A stretch of 64,000 nt of DNA, taken from NCBI GenBank assembly GCA_949751835.1, contig CATKHK010000015.1, positions 372,001 to 436,000 of the forward strand, in the 5' to 3' direction. Below the pieces are notes generated by a model. The model was not told the origin of the DNA. It saw only the letters and a program-made list of their open reading frames with translations, and made no database searches. Source of the DNA: Blepharisma japonicum. Lineage: Eukaryota > Ciliophora > Heterotrichea > Heterotrichida > Blepharismidae. The translations under genes and the position numbers were made by a program. Shown here piece by piece: positions 22,603 through 33,843 of the stretch; the first letter of the stretch is position 1, and each line of letters opens with the position of its first letter.

Positions 22603-24359
22603 TTTTATAATTGTTTATAACAAAACGCCTAGCTTACGAAGGATTAAATTTTGCTTTAAAATTCATCACTTAAGTATTTCTGGATTTTTGCGAAAATTCT
22701 GGAATTTTATAAAAATAATATTGCTAAGTGATGACTTGCTAATTATAATATTTGCAACTTTACTATTCATTTCATTAGTAAACTTTTCATTTTGTTATGA
22801 TTTCTGAATAAATATGCTTTATAGAGTATGGGACATAAATCCATTGTGCCTATTTTTATGTTTCTATGCACTGATATCATTTTTGAGCTTTATTTTAGAT
22901 TCTTATTGGAGAATTCTTTTAATTAGCATATCGATATCTTATTTGACTTCATAATAGATTTTGAGAATCTTGCTTAAATGATGATCGGCACAGCATTATT
23001 TGTTTTATTTAGATAATCTCATTAAAGCTTCCTAGAAATAAAAGTTAAATGTTTTCCCAAATATCAGGTCTCAGCATTTCTTAAATAAAATTGTTGTAGT
23101 CTTTTTATATTCTATTCTTGAGTGATCCTTATATTTTCGTTGATATTTTGAAGTAAAATTTTTATTTTAATTTAAATAAAATGTCTATTGTATTCTAAAT
23201 TTATTATAATTAAAGAACTAATTGAGAATTATTTTAGATTAGCTTTTAAAGTATTACTTATATAATTAAATTTACTAAAGATAGCTCAGAAAAAATCACA
23301 TAATATAATTTTTAATTAACTTTTAATACAAACGCTTTTAAGCGCTTTGCTTGCAAGTAGTAATTATTATTTAATACATTTTAATGAAAGACTAAAACTA
23401 TCAATGCATTAAATAATTTTTTTTTAATTATGATAAAGCAAGTAAGACGACTTCATAATATTATTAGATATGTCATTTATACTAAAGGAATATATCTATT
23501 TTAGTAGCTGCATACCAATAATAAAATAAATTTCAAAATAGATATCCCCTATCTGATACAATATTTAGTACTGAAGCTTCAATATGCGGAGACCAAAATC
23601 AGATTTATAAAGATTTTTAGTTCTTTTTGTCTTAAAAATCTCATTAAATTGTATATTGTGGTAAAAATAAAGATATTCCTGATAAAAACGTCATTTATCC
23701 TTTTTCCTTGAAACTTCATGATTAATTAACTTAACTATTTCATCTTTAAATTTTAAAAAAAGAAGGATATGTAGACATAAATCATTTTTATCCATATTTA
23801 TAAAAAAACAAAATATATACCAAAAAATCGTTGAAAGTAATGCTAACTTTAAGATATTTAATATTAAATATGCTTTAATTTTGGATTAAAACATATTGCA
23901 ATTTAATAAATAATTATTTTTAGAATAATTTTTTCAAGTGATTGCTCAAGATATAAAATCAGAAATAATAAATAAAAGCATCCCAAATAGCACTAGATAC
24001 AGTAAAAATACATTAAAATGCTAGGGGATTTGAATTAGAAATTAAAAATTAACTAAAATGGAGGAAATCTGAATTCATAGCATATGAATATTAAAATCAT
24101 TTCATCTTTGCTATTAAAGACAACAATAATAAGTAATACTATTTAATCTAGCGAAAATTTATCTTTCGAATTAAATAAAAATAAGCAATACTTATTTAAT
24201 TTATAATTTTATATAATTTTCAAAGATCTAAAGCTTCTTTAATCTTGCAAATAAAAGTTTTATTCAAATCTAATTAGAATTTTCTCATCTCACCCATAAT
24301 TTATATAATAATGCATATTCATTTAATAGCGCTTAAATAACTCTTAAGGGGTATAGCAT
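22603..24359. other. 1.75 kb AT-rich gene-poor stretch
   Basis: The longest spacer in the window. Near 22640-22954 a plus-strand frame is open for over 100 codons (TGA as Trp) with hydrophobic content, but its first ATG is at 22814, leaving only 46 residues. The rest (22955-24359) is very AT-rich with no ORF. A short palindromic patch, AAGCGCTT, lies near 23340. No tRNA or clear terminal repeats. Confidence 0.5.
22814..22954 (+). CDS. Possible small membrane ORF or relic of one
   Basis: 46 codons from ATG to TAA, hydrophobic (NPLCLFLCFYALISF, WRILLISISISYL). The same frame is open upstream for over 60 codons without an ATG, also hydrophobic. It could be the end of a decayed or alternatively initiated membrane protein, or chance. 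Low confidence. Confidence 0.2.
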   Translation: MLYRVWDINPLCLFLCFYALISFLSFILDSYWRILLISISISYLTS

Positions 24360-24989
24360 TTAATTCAACCCTGCTGCTTGTAGCTTGCTCGTTAAAATCT
24401 GGATTTTTGAGTCCTTTAGCTTTATTAGCTGTTCAAGCTTGGCAATTTTATTTTCCATAATTTCAATTGTTTCTTTAAGTTCATTTATAACTTGCTCTTT
24501 TTCTCTCAATGCTGAATTACTAGGTTGAGCTTTTACTTCAATTGGACTTTGGCTATGTCCTTTAGGTTTTGCTAGTCCTTGTAGTCTTGCACCTTGAGGA
24601 GGACTTTCATCTTGCTCAGGCTTTCTGTCTTTATATTCATTTACTTTTTCTTGAATAAGTCTAAGCACCCTTTCAATAACCTCTGGCGCACAGTTGACTA
24701 TGCTGTCAATATCACTTCTAGCTATTTGGAAACCCATTTTCCTAAACACTTTCGTATTCAAAGTGTTCCAATTAGTCACTTTTTGTTGAACAGAATGTGC
24801 TTGAGGATAATTATGAATTTCTACGAGTTTTGGAAAGAAGTGCTTTATTGTTTCAGCCATCATAACTCCATCTGCAAAATCTCTAGTAATATTACGCTTT
24901 GGACGGGAAAGAGGAATTTCATCAACCCATTCATAAATTCTTTGGATTTCTTCTTCATCTATAGCAGGAGCTTCGATTACACGAGCCAT
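24360..24989 (-). CDS. SPEF1: SPEF1/CLAMP calponin-homology protein
   Basis: 209 residues. Residues 10-115 form a CH-like domain of the CLAMP type: IYEWVDEIPLSRPKRNITRDFADGV, then HFFPKLVEIHNYPQAHS, and NWNTLNTKVFRKMGF, all close to SPEF1 signatures. The C-terminal 45 residues are a coiled coil (EKEQVINELKETIEIMEN). SPEF1 binds and bundles microtubules, including the central pair of motile cilia. Length fits (about 230). An in-frame TAA lies three codons upstream of the ATG. Confidence 0.92.
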   Translation of the reverse strand: MARVIEAPAIDEEEIQRIYEWVDEIPLSRPKRNITRDFADGVMMAETIKHFFPKLVEIHNYPQAHSVQQKVTNWNTLNTKVFRKMGFQIARSDIDSIVNCAPEVIERVLRLIQEKVNEYKDRKPEQDESPPQGARLQGLAKPKGHSQSPIEVKAQPSNSALREKEQVINELKETIEIMENKIAKLEQLIKLKDSKIQILTSKLQAAGLN

Positions 24990-25284
24990 TTTAGTTTATT
25001 TCATAACTGATAATAAGAATAGCTAGATTATTCGAAGTGAATACTTAAATTGAATTTATTATTATTTTTATTCATGTTTTTATATGGCAAAATCTATAAG
25101 CCCTAAAATTTGTTATTGTATTTAAATAAATTGATAAAATGCTTATATTTATAAAATAAAAAAAATAATCACATTTTTTAGGCTTCTTATAATTTTTGAT
25201 GATTTTAGAAAGTGAAATTTATACAAAAATTAAATCTTGTGGTAATTACTTTCTTTTTTGTTTATAAATTTGTACATTTAATTT

Positions 25285-27198
25285 ATGGCCAGATTCGCAC
25301 TTATCAGTCGACATATCGTTAGCTATCGAGCAAGCGTTCCTCTCTATGGGGTGATTTTGATTGAAGATGAAGAAATTGATGATATTGTCATTGTCGATGA
25401 AAATATCCCAGTCCAAGCTTTACTTTCGAAGTTTCGAGATTGGAATCCTTTAAACTACGAAAATCAATACATTTCTCCAGGAATTATTGATATAGGAGTT
25501 CGTGCCGAGTGGGAAGGCAAAACTAACATCACTCAAATGGCTGCTTCTGGTGGTGTGACCTTCATTTTACAAGAAAAATCAATATGTAACGAGGAAAATG
25601 AACCCTCCACATTTAAACTTTATTGTGACGTTGGACAAATTATCCGTATAGACTCAACGAATTTCAATGATTTAACTGCGCTTAGAAACTCAGGAGCTTT
25701 TGCGTTTAAAGGGTATTTATATCCGCCAAGTTGGATGGTTCCTGCTCTTCCTGATGATTTGCCAGCTGTTTTCTCAAATATCAGTGAAATTGGAGTGCCT
25801 TTGATTATTGATTCTTCACTGCCGCAAACAAGGATGCTGTTTATGGCTTCTCCATGCAGACATTTGAACTTAAAAGACAGATTGGTGACAGAAATTAAGA
25901 ATGAGAATGAATTTTTTGCATCTGCATTTCCTGACTCTACTAATCCAGTTCTTTCCGATGAAGAGGACGAAGAAATATTGGTCCCACAACAAAAAAATAA
26001 AAGAACAAGATCTAATTGTATTAAATGCTCAGTAAGATTTTCAGGACAGTTTCCAAATGAAGTGAGAATGTCTCGACCAGTTGAGCTCTTAAAAAAACTT
26101 ATAGAAAACCCAATGCTAGAAAGAAGCCGAACAGGTTATATAACAAAAAATCGCCGAAGATCAAGTTATCATGATATATACGAAGATTTAGATTATCGAG
26201 TAAAAATAAATGAAGCCAACATAGCAGCACTTGTTAAAGCTGAACAAAAATCCTACGAAAATGCTGGGAGAACAGTTTTTTCTAAATCTATAACTCGACA
26301 GCGTAGCAGTTCTTTCAATGAATTTAAATACAGAGAGCCTGAAGAAACTCAGCAAATGACAGCTCGCCAAAAAAGGCTAAAAGGGAAAAGGCCGATCCCA
26401 TTAAACACTAGCAGTGAGGAATTCAACGATACTCAAAAAGACCGTCAATATTTAAATCACCTCGTAAATATTCCCGATAAATGGGAAGCCAAAGGCGTTG
26501 AAAAAGTCCTTGAAATTCTACAAGCAGAAACCTGTAAGGTACATTTTTCTAATTTATCTTCAGCTAGTGCCATAAATAGAATCCGGCAAGGAAAAAAGAA
26601 TATAGAAAATGTTACTTGTGAGACGGCTCCTCATTATTTGTGCTTTAATGATCAGGATATCAGAGATGGAGATACAAGATTTAAGGATTATCCTCCAATT
26701 AGGAGTAAAGAAAACTCTCAGCTATTATGGGATCTGCTAAAGATGAAAGCAATTGATGTAATTTCGTCTCATCATGCAACAATACCAATTGATTATAAAA
26801 ATATTGATAACGGGAGCTTTAAGAAAGCACTCAATGGTGTAAATGGGCTAGGTTTTGCAATGCAAGCGATCTGGACTGGTCTTTGTACACCTTCAAGCAC
26901 GGTATCTCAAAGAGAGCATTATATAGTCAGGCTTTCCAAGTGGTTTTCATTGCACCCTGCGAAGCTGCTAGGAATTAATCACAGAAGAGGAAGCATCGAT
27001 AGAGGAAAATTCGCTGATCTTATTATATGGGATCCTTATGAACATGTCCATGGAAATTCGAATTCTGCTTATAAAGAAAGCTGCATTTATCAAGGGAAGA
27101 AATTATTAGGAAAAATTTCAAAGGTTTATCTTCGAGGAAAAGTTGTGTATAATGAAGGAAACTTTTATAGTCACGGAGCAAGGTTGTCAGGTATATAA
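25285..27198 (+). CDS. Allantoinase/dihydropyrimidinase-like pseudoenzyme
   Basis: 637 residues. It aligns along its length with allantoinase-type cyclic amidohydrolases: YISPGIIDIGVRAEWEG (family SPGVIDxHVHxxxxGRxEWEG), AASGGVTF, ETAPHYLCF, DTRFKDYPPIRSKEN, the HPAKLLGI C-terminal segment and GKFADLIIWDP. Metal ligands are lost: DxHxH reads DIGVR (69-73), the HAE position reads IDSS, HLSD reads SNLSS and SDHS reads SSHHA. The Lys that would be carboxylated (FKGYLY) remains. A basic Ser/Arg-rich insertion of about 170 residues (about 215-395) interrupts the barrel. Probably non-enzymatic; role unknown. An in-frame TAA two codons upstream fixes the ATG. Confidence 0.8.
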   Translation: MARFALISRHIVSYRASVPLYGVILIEDEEIDDIVIVDENIPVQALLSKFRDWNPLNYENQYISPGIIDIGVRAEWEGKTNITQMAASGGVTFILQEKSICNEENEPSTFKLYCDVGQIIRIDSTNFNDLTALRNSGAFAFKGYLYPPSWMVPALPDDLPAVFSNISEIGVPLIIDSSLPQTRMLFMASPCRHLNLKDRLVTEIKNENEFFASAFPDSTNPVLSDEEDEEILVPQQKNKRTRSNCIKCSVRFSGQFPNEVRMSRPVELLKKLIENPMLERSRTGYITKNRRRSSYHDIYEDLDYRVKINEANIAALVKAEQKSYENAGRTVFSKSITRQRSSSFNEFKYREPEETQQMTARQKRLKGKRPIPLNTSSEEFNDTQKDRQYLNHLVNIPDKWEAKGVEKVLEILQAETCKVHFSNLSSASAINRIRQGKKNIENVTCETAPHYLCFNDQDIRDGDTRFKDYPPIRSKENSQLLWDLLKMKAIDVISSHHATIPIDYKNIDNGSFKKALNGVNGLGFAMQAIWTGLCTPSSTVSQREHYIVRLSKWFSLHPAKLLGINHRRGSIDRGKFADLIIWDPYEHVHGNSNSAYKESCIYQGKKLLGKISKVYLRGKVVYNEGNFYSHGARLSGI

Positions 27199-27241
27199 AT
27201 ATCTTAATATGTATTTAATTATTTTGCTTGAAAATTAATAT

Positions 27242-30200
27242 TTAAAGATAAGGAAATTTACTTTTTCGTGATATATTGAGATCAAGTTTTTCTATTATAG
27301 TATCATAGCTGTGACGATAAGATCGATTCATCTGTCTTTTTGGTGTTTGGCGAGTGCTTGGAGTTAGCATGGCTAGATTTTTAGGAAATATTTCTATTGT
27401 ATTTGGAGGTTTTGGAGAAAAAGATTGAGTTACAAATTTGCCTCGAAGGAAAGAATTTTTTTCTGAGCCTCTATCAGATGATGTTACACTTGTGTTATTT
27501 ACACCCTGAAGCCTTAAAATTCTATATTTTACATATTTGATATGCTTCACCATAAGGCATCAAATTTCTGGCAAATCCTCTTCTAGTGAGTGTCCAGAAC
27601 CCAATCTTCTTGCTGATTCTGATTTGATTTTTATCATTATTTGTGCTCATTTTTGGATTATTTGTTCAGGTATTTTTTTCTTAGCCCTCTTCTCTGCAAT
27701 CATTTCAGGAAATGCCACTTCTTGGGGAATTCCAAGAATCACAACGCTTATTCCCTTTTGATATTTTTGTTGAAGTAAGCTTATAATTGCTCTTTTTTGG
27801 GTTTCATATTTATCTGTGCCTAAAAGCCCTCTTAGGTGCTGAGAAATTTCATCATTTTCACCCTCTTGAACTCTTCTATATATAATATCAGTCCAAATCC
27901 GATTAGATTCTTCTAGTCCAACTTTTTTGTATCCTTTTTTCTGTGCCTCAATTGCAAATTCTGCGTTAAACCTCTGATAAGCTTCTTCTACTCTATTATT
28001 AATTTTTTTGACCCAATCTATCAAACTGTTTGGCTTATTAATACTTGCAGGCTTCTCCATTTTTTCAGTAGCAGATGTGCTTAATTTTCCAAGCACTGCA
28101 GAAGATACTACAGATTGATTAGCTCTTGAGCTTCTTGTTAGCGAATTTTGTGTATCTTTTCTTTCTTTGTTCCTTTTTTCCATCATGATAAGCCCTTTAA
28201 TCATATTTCCATATGAAGTATTTAAATTATCTAGTTTTATTTCTCCATCAGTTTGTACAGAAATTTCTGATTTTTCAGAAAAAAAATCTTTTAGGGCTGA
28301 AATAATTTTTTCTTGTAATGATAATCCTTGAGAAAGCTCGATTTCTAATAAATCACTAAGTTTTACTTCAAGTGAATTTAAACTTAATTCATTTAATTTT
28401 TCTGAGCTGTAATGAGATAGAATTTTGAATAATTTTTCTTTAAAAGATTTGATTGAGTCAGGAGTTTCTGTTCTATTATCATAAATAGAGGATGAATAAG
28501 TGGAATTTTTTGAATAAGTACTTTCTTTAGATTCTTTTTTAGTAGTAATTTCAATCTTAAGTGGAGATGGCAATTCATCATGAGACTTAACAACTTTATC
28601 AGCAATTTCAAGAGTGATTGGGGGTGGTAATTCATCTTGAGTTTTAACAATTTCAGGAACAATTTCTAACTCAATTTTTATTTCTTTTACATTCTCTTCT
28701 TCTGGCTTTATATCTTTTATGATTTCATCTACATTTTCTACCTTAATATCTGGAACTTCTTCTTCTACCTTTGCTATTTTTGGGGAATTTTCATAAGCTA
28801 TTTTCTCTTCTATTTTTTCTTGGCTTTGAGGTCTTATATCTTCTTTTGGAATAATTTTTCTTTCTGGTATTTCTTTCTTTTTTTCAATTTTTATGCTTTC
28901 TCTTTCAGTCTTTATTATTGGACTATTATTATGCAGCGAGAGGCTTTCAGTGTGTTTGAATACACTTTCTGACTCTTTTTTGGGATCTAAAATATCTTCA
29001 GGAGAGAATTCTTGATTTATCAGATTTTCAGGAGATGGTGAATTATCTATTAATTTTTGATGAGCTTCTTTCTCTTTATGGTGGATTTGTGAATTTGATT
29101 TAAAATTAATTTCATCTCTTTTAACCATAAGAGTATTTTGTTTTTTAAAAGGCAGAGGAGATTCATCGAGTTTTGGTGTTTGAGCATTTGATCCTTTTAT
29201 AACTGTTGATCTTCTTGGTTTTAAAATTTTTTTCGCTTCAATCTTTTCTGGCTTGGACAGTTTTTCTTGCCTTATTTTTTCTGACTCCAAATATATTTCA
29301 TCAATTTTTAATTCCTCCAATATTTTTCCAATTTCAGCAGAAATTTCTTTATTTTCTATTTTATTAGAAATAATCACAAATCTTTCTTTAAGCTCTGTCA
29401 ATTTATTTATTAAATATTCTTGCGCTTTTCTTTCAGCTTTAGAAATACCTTTCATATCTTCTTCTAAATTTTCATAATTTTCTTTCTCAAATAATTCAGT
29501 CAATTTTACTTTTTCTACTTCTTTAATAGGAGCAAGTTCTATTATTGAGGTAAAAGTCTCTTTCAAAGCATTTAAATTACTTTTAGCTGCAGCTTGCGAA
29601 ACAGTGAGCTCTTTTAAATTTTGATTTGCCACTTGCATTCTTGTTTCGAAGCCTTTAATAGTTTTATCAGACTGCATTATCTTTTTTTCCAAAATAGTCC
29701 TAGCAGCTATCAAATTTTGTATTTTTTTTTGTGCTGAGGGCAGATCAGTGACTTTTTCATCACTATTTGCAGCAGTTAAAATAGCTTCTTCTCTCAAATA
29801 ATTTTCAATTTCCCCACTCAGCTTATCTTGGTAGCACATCATAATTCTATCATATTCTTCTCTATTTTTCGACACAATTTCTTTTTCTTTTTCTTCCAGC
29901 TTATGTATTTTTATTCCAGTTTTTTCTTTTACCCATGCAAATTTATACATATATTTAGTTTCGACCTCAATTAATTGATTTTTTGCATTTTCAATAGCCT
30001 CAATAAACTCCTTTTCAGCTTCTACATGTCTTTCCCACGAATCATGGCTTATATCTCTTATATCTAAATAAAATGGTAAATCATAATTATTCATTTCAGT
30101 CAATTTCTCAACGAGTTTATCACTGCAAATAACTTTTTCTTCAGCAATTTCTTTTTTCATGCCTTCTGGCAAAACGCTTTGATTTTTTTCTATTTCTTGC

Positions 30201-30598
30201 TTTGCATATTCTTTAAAAATTTCTGTAATTATTGAGACCTTGTCTTGTAGTTTTTCATAATTTTTTGTCATTAATTTTTGTTCGGATTTGTTTGCTACGG
30301 TTTTGTAGCCGCTTGAAGTTGATTGAAGTGCGAGATTATTAAAATCTGTTTGGGAAGCTGACAGGGTAGACCTGGTTAAATATTCACCAAATTTTTGCTT
30401 GACTAGGAATTCTGTTATAATGGGGTGCAGCTTTGCTACAGTTTCTAATATAATTGATTGGATAGATTTTAATTTAAGCATTCGATTTATTAGAAACTTG
30501 CTAGTATCTTCAGATTCCGTTATTGCAGGCTCAAAACAATTGTGTTTTTCAATCAATGAAGAGCATAAGTCTGTTATTTCTTTCTTTAATGTTTCCAT
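27242..30598 (-). CDS. 1118-residue coiled-coil protein
   Basis: One continuous gene from ATG 30598 to TAA, joined across TGA(Trp) at 27647-27649 and again at about 27563; the apparent separate short gene at 27242-27553 is its C-terminus. Residues 100-460 are long coiled coils; 460-800 are Lys/Glu/Pro-rich and low complexity with repeated acidic motifs (KTQDELPPPITLE / KSHDELPSPLKIE, an imperfect internal repeat). Residues about 890-960 include ASINKPNSLIDWVKKINNR and a possible small folded domain. Function unknown; cytoskeletal or ciliary scaffold is a guess. Confidence 0.75.
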
Positions 30599-31161
30599 TT
30601 ATAGGCTATTTAAAAATTTCCTAGTTCAAGGTATCTGAGAGTAAACAAATTTTTGATTGTTGAATAAGTTTTTTTATATGAATTTTTAATTAGGTGAAGA
30701 TGTAATGTTAAAAATAATCTGATTAAGAAATTGCCTATTTAATTATAGCATCTATACTTTAGAATAAAACTAAAATGTGATTAGCTAGATTTTGTTTAAA
30801 ATAATTAATTATTTATCCTAATTTTTTATATATAAAATACTTTTGCCGACTCTATTATGGTTAATTATAATAATATGATTTCTACGATGATTTGCTAATT
30901 CTCAAGGAATAGCTAATTGTCTCAATTTACACATTTTTTATATTAATTCACTTATAAATTAAAAAATATACATTTGATAATACATTTTGCCAGGATTCGA
31001 TATCACAAAACCACAATATGAATGGTTAGGTAATTTAAATTATCGAATTCTTCTAAAATCATTTTCTTTAAGGTTTAATGAAATAATTCTTTTGTAAATA
31101 AAATGTAAAATGCAAATGTCTTTATTAAAAAGTTTTATAATTTTAATTCTATAATAATAAT
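30599..31161. other. Divergent intergenic region, AT-rich
   Basis: About 560 bp between the starts of the 1118-residue gene and the 31162 gene. AT-rich with no supported ORF, tRNA or long inverted repeat. Confidence 0.6.
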
Positions 31162-31650
31162 ATGCAGAATATAAATCTTATACTACAAGCCAAAAGCATT
31201 CTTAACTTTGAATATAACCCTGATGATCCAAACGTTCAAGGTAACTTATTTCAAAGATTGATTAAAGAATATCCAGATCTACCGGATGGTAAACAAACAT
31301 TAAAAATTGATCTATCTCGATGTTTAGTTTTGATTTATTCGCAATTCACGATCAAATGTGAACCTGAACTATCTCAGAGCGAACAATTTCAATGTTTAAG
31401 ATTCCTCGCAAGAGTTAATGAAAGGATAGAATATGGCAATTTTGAAATGAATTATAGTGAACACTTATTTAGATACAAAACAAGCCAATCTTTTCCTGGT
31501 GTAAGAGATGCACGACCTGCTATTGCTTATATGGCAACTCTTCATGAAAAATTAATCAAGCAACTCTACAAAGTCGACATAAGGAGATTGTTTGACGACG
31601 CTTATTTTAATGGGGAAGTAGAAGCTGTTCTTTCTACAGAAAATAATTAA
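31162..31650 (+). CDS. Unknown 162-residue protein
   Basis: ATG to TAA, 162 residues, soluble and mixed in composition, predicted helical. Compact, non-repetitive sequence (PDLPDGKQTLKIDLSRCLVL; VRDARPAIAYMATLHEKLI) suggests a folded domain rather than disorder. Not recognised. Its stop converges with the stop of the next gene (37 bp apart). Confidence 0.65.
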   Translation: MQNINLILQAKSILNFEYNPDDPNVQGNLFQRLIKEYPDLPDGKQTLKIDLSRCLVLIYSQFTIKCEPELSQSEQFQCLRFLARVNERIEYGNFEMNYSEHLFRYKTSQSFPGVRDARPAIAYMATLHEKLIKQLYKVDIRRLFDDAYFNGEVEAVLSTENN

Positions 31651-31687
31651 ATTATAAGTGCTCTCAGTTTAAATTATATTATCATTA

Positions 31688-32467
31688 TTATTTGATTCTT
31701 CTGGAAACTTCTCTCGGGAAAGCTCCATGATTAGGAGTGCTTGGTGATTTTGGCCTAAACGTAAAAAGTTCATCATCGTCTTTTTTTATACCTTTCAAAT
31801 TCAACGAGAAATCAGCTGTATTTTCTTTATGCGCTGAACTATGATTTATCATAATATTTCTTTTTCTCGGTGTAGCCGACCTCCTTGCACTTAATTGCCT
31901 TATTTTTCTTTCTTTTTCAAGATTAGTTACTGCTTCTTGAAACAGTTTTAAAGGGTGATTCGTTGTTTTTGCTTTTGATTTCATCCCTTCTATCATGTCT
32001 TCTTGTTGAGCAAGCTTAATTTTAAGCTTATTTTGTTCAGTAATAAGGTGGTTGCATAATTTATTTAGGTAGTCGATTTCGTTGTAATTTGAATTATCAA
32101 TCGTTTTATGAGCTCTGTTGGCAGTAAATTTTAGTCTGTTGTGAATTATGGAATTTTGATCATACGTTGAATTTATTTGTGGAGGAAAATTTTCATCATT
32201 AAGCTCATCGTTTATGTCTCGTAACTCTCTTTCAAGCTTTCTTGAAGAAAGAGCTGAATAGCTTGGCTCTGTATTTACAATGCGACTCATAGGGCTGATA
32301 CTGTTACTTCTAGGCCCAGCTGACATTGGGAACCCTTTTATTCGTTGAGGTTTTGAAAAGTCGCAGATTTGGGATTTAAAGATAATTTTTGGATCAATTT
32401 TTTTATAGGTTTCGTTTGATTTGGGTGTAGTTAAGATAGATGGATCTTGATGGTAACTTAAGTTCAT
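31688..32467 (-). CDS. Unknown protein with short coiled coil
   Basis: 259 residues from ATG 32467 (a start two codons earlier would be TTG). Mostly disordered, rich in Ser, Asn and basic residues, with a coiled-coil segment around residues 125-190 (YLNKLCNHLITEQNKLKIK). Basic patch RQLSARRSATPRKR. No domain recognised. Confidence 0.6.
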   Translation of the reverse strand: MNLSYHQDPSILTTPKSNETYKKIDPKIIFKSQICDFSKPQRIKGFPMSAGPRSNSISPMSRIVNTEPSYSALSSRKLERELRDINDELNDENFPPQINSTYDQNSIIHNRLKFTANRAHKTIDNSNYNEIDYLNKLCNHLITEQNKLKIKLAQQEDMIEGMKSKAKTTNHPLKLFQEAVTNLEKERKIRQLSARRSATPRKRNIMINHSSAHKENTADFSLNLKGIKKDDDELFTFRPKSPSTPNHGAFPREVSRRIK

Positions 32468-32862
32468 GTTCAAATAATGATAATAATTGAAAACTATTGA
32501 ATTAATGGAAAATATTCAAAAAACAAAGAAAATTGAAAAATAAGGAATCAGAGAAAAGAAAATATATAAAAAATCATGATTTTGCAGTTAAAGGCAACTT
32601 AGAAGCATTTTATTAATTTTCCCCGATAACCAAAAAAAAGGAAAGAATAAGTTCAACGACAACCAAGGCAAATTTATGGAATTAAAATAATTATTAAGGA
32701 TTAAGTAAATAATTACATTAAAAGAACTGGAAATAATATACTTATTTAAATGAAGAAATTTCATAATCCTATAATAATTTACAGACACCATTGCTGCATG
32801 GCACATTTCTCATTAAATAGTTTTTACTTATGTTTTAATTTAACTTCACCAAGTCATGTGTA
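32468..32862. other. Intergenic with a weak 72-codon ORF on the minus strand
   Basis: About 395 bp between the start of the coiled-coil gene and the GOT1 stop. A minus-strand ORF at 32588-32806 has an ATG and 72 codons and is hydrophobic in parts, but shows no family feature; I do not call it a gene. Confidence 0.45.
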
Positions 32863-33288
32863 TTAAACTGAGGTAGCCTTCCCTTGTCCCGAGATTTTCC
32901 CCACCAATTCATGAATAAAAGGAGAATTGCAAATATAAGATCCAATCCCTGGGATATATTTTGATGATGAATAAAGTTGAGGAACGAAGTCTCTAAATAA
33001 ATAGAAAAATCCAAATAATTGAATAAATGTCCCCAAGATTGTCCAATTGCAGATTATCAAGAAAAAGCCAATAAAATAGCATGCTGAGCCTTTTAATTTG
33101 GAAGGTTTGAAGAAAAATGATAGTAAAGTAGCTGTTCCAGCAATATAACAAGTCCCACCTGTAAAGAGTAAGTTGCCTATAATAAGAAAAAAGCGATCAA
33201 ACACAAAAATTAATCCTAAGAGATAACAAAAAAGCCCAGCTAAAGTCAAAATTGATCCTCCACTTTTCTTTGAATTACTTAAATACAT
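32863..33288 (-). CDS. GOT1: GOT1-like vesicle transport protein
   Basis: 141 residues from ATG 33288; upstream frame would need TTG. Matches GOT1/GOLT1 (about 138 residues): four hydrophobic helices, FDRFFLIIGNLLFTGGTCYIAG (family FDKALLAIGNVLFVAGL), FFFKPSKLKGSACYFIGFFLI (family FFFQKHKMKATGFFLGG) and YGFFxLFRGF-like FGFFYLFRDFVPQ, ending with IPGIGSYICNSP. GOT1 acts in ER-Golgi traffic at the membrane. Confidence 0.92.
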   Translation of the reverse strand: MYLSNSKKSGGSILTLAGLFCYLLGLIFVFDRFFLIIGNLLFTGGTCYIAGTATLLSFFFKPSKLKGSACYFIGFFLIICNWTILGTFIQLFGFFYLFRDFVPQLYSSSKYIPGIGSYICNSPFIHELVGKISGQGKATSV

Positions 33289-33843
33289 ATTTATAAAATA
33301 AAGCAAAAATAATGTGAATAAATAAAAGCACAATCAACTTAATATACAAGAGATTATGATTAATTAATTTTCTTTCATGCTATATATTATAAGTTAATTT
33401 GCAATTATAATTAAAAATATCAGATAATTTTTAATTTATGCAATAGTTTATTTATTTAAATTTAAAAAATTATGATAAATTATAGTTAATTCTTATTATT
33501 TTCTTTATATCAATTATTCCCGAAATCCATAAAAATGAACAGGAAAAAAGGTCAACTTAAAAATTAAATTCTAGAGATTTTGTATGAAATTATAAGAAAT
33601 ATTCAATTTTTTTGTAAAGATCTCATAGATTACTGGCTCACTGAAATTTCTTATTAGATAATTCTAATATTTATAAGTTATCTTTTCTTTATTCTCAACA
33701 ATTTTATAACAGTCAGTTTAATTTAAAATTTACCAGTAATGATACATCTTTTAATAATGCCAGAGTTATCTTTGTCATAGTTTTGAATTTTCCCTCATAT
33801 TTAAGCAAAATTTCCATTCATAACTTATAGCTTTATAATAATT
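33289..33843. other. Divergent intergenic region between GOT1 and 33844 gene
   Basis: About 555 bp, very AT-rich. No ORF, tRNA or clear stem seen. It should hold both promoters. Confidence 0.6.

Noticed and set aside
27242-27553. Separate small gene on the minus strand
   Set aside because: It is the C-terminus of the 1118-residue protein once TGA is read as Trp at 27647-27649 and near 27563.
32588-32806. 72-codon minus-strand ORF with an ATG
   Set aside because: Hydrophobic but AT-rich chance ORF; no second evidence. Mentioned only in the spacer note.
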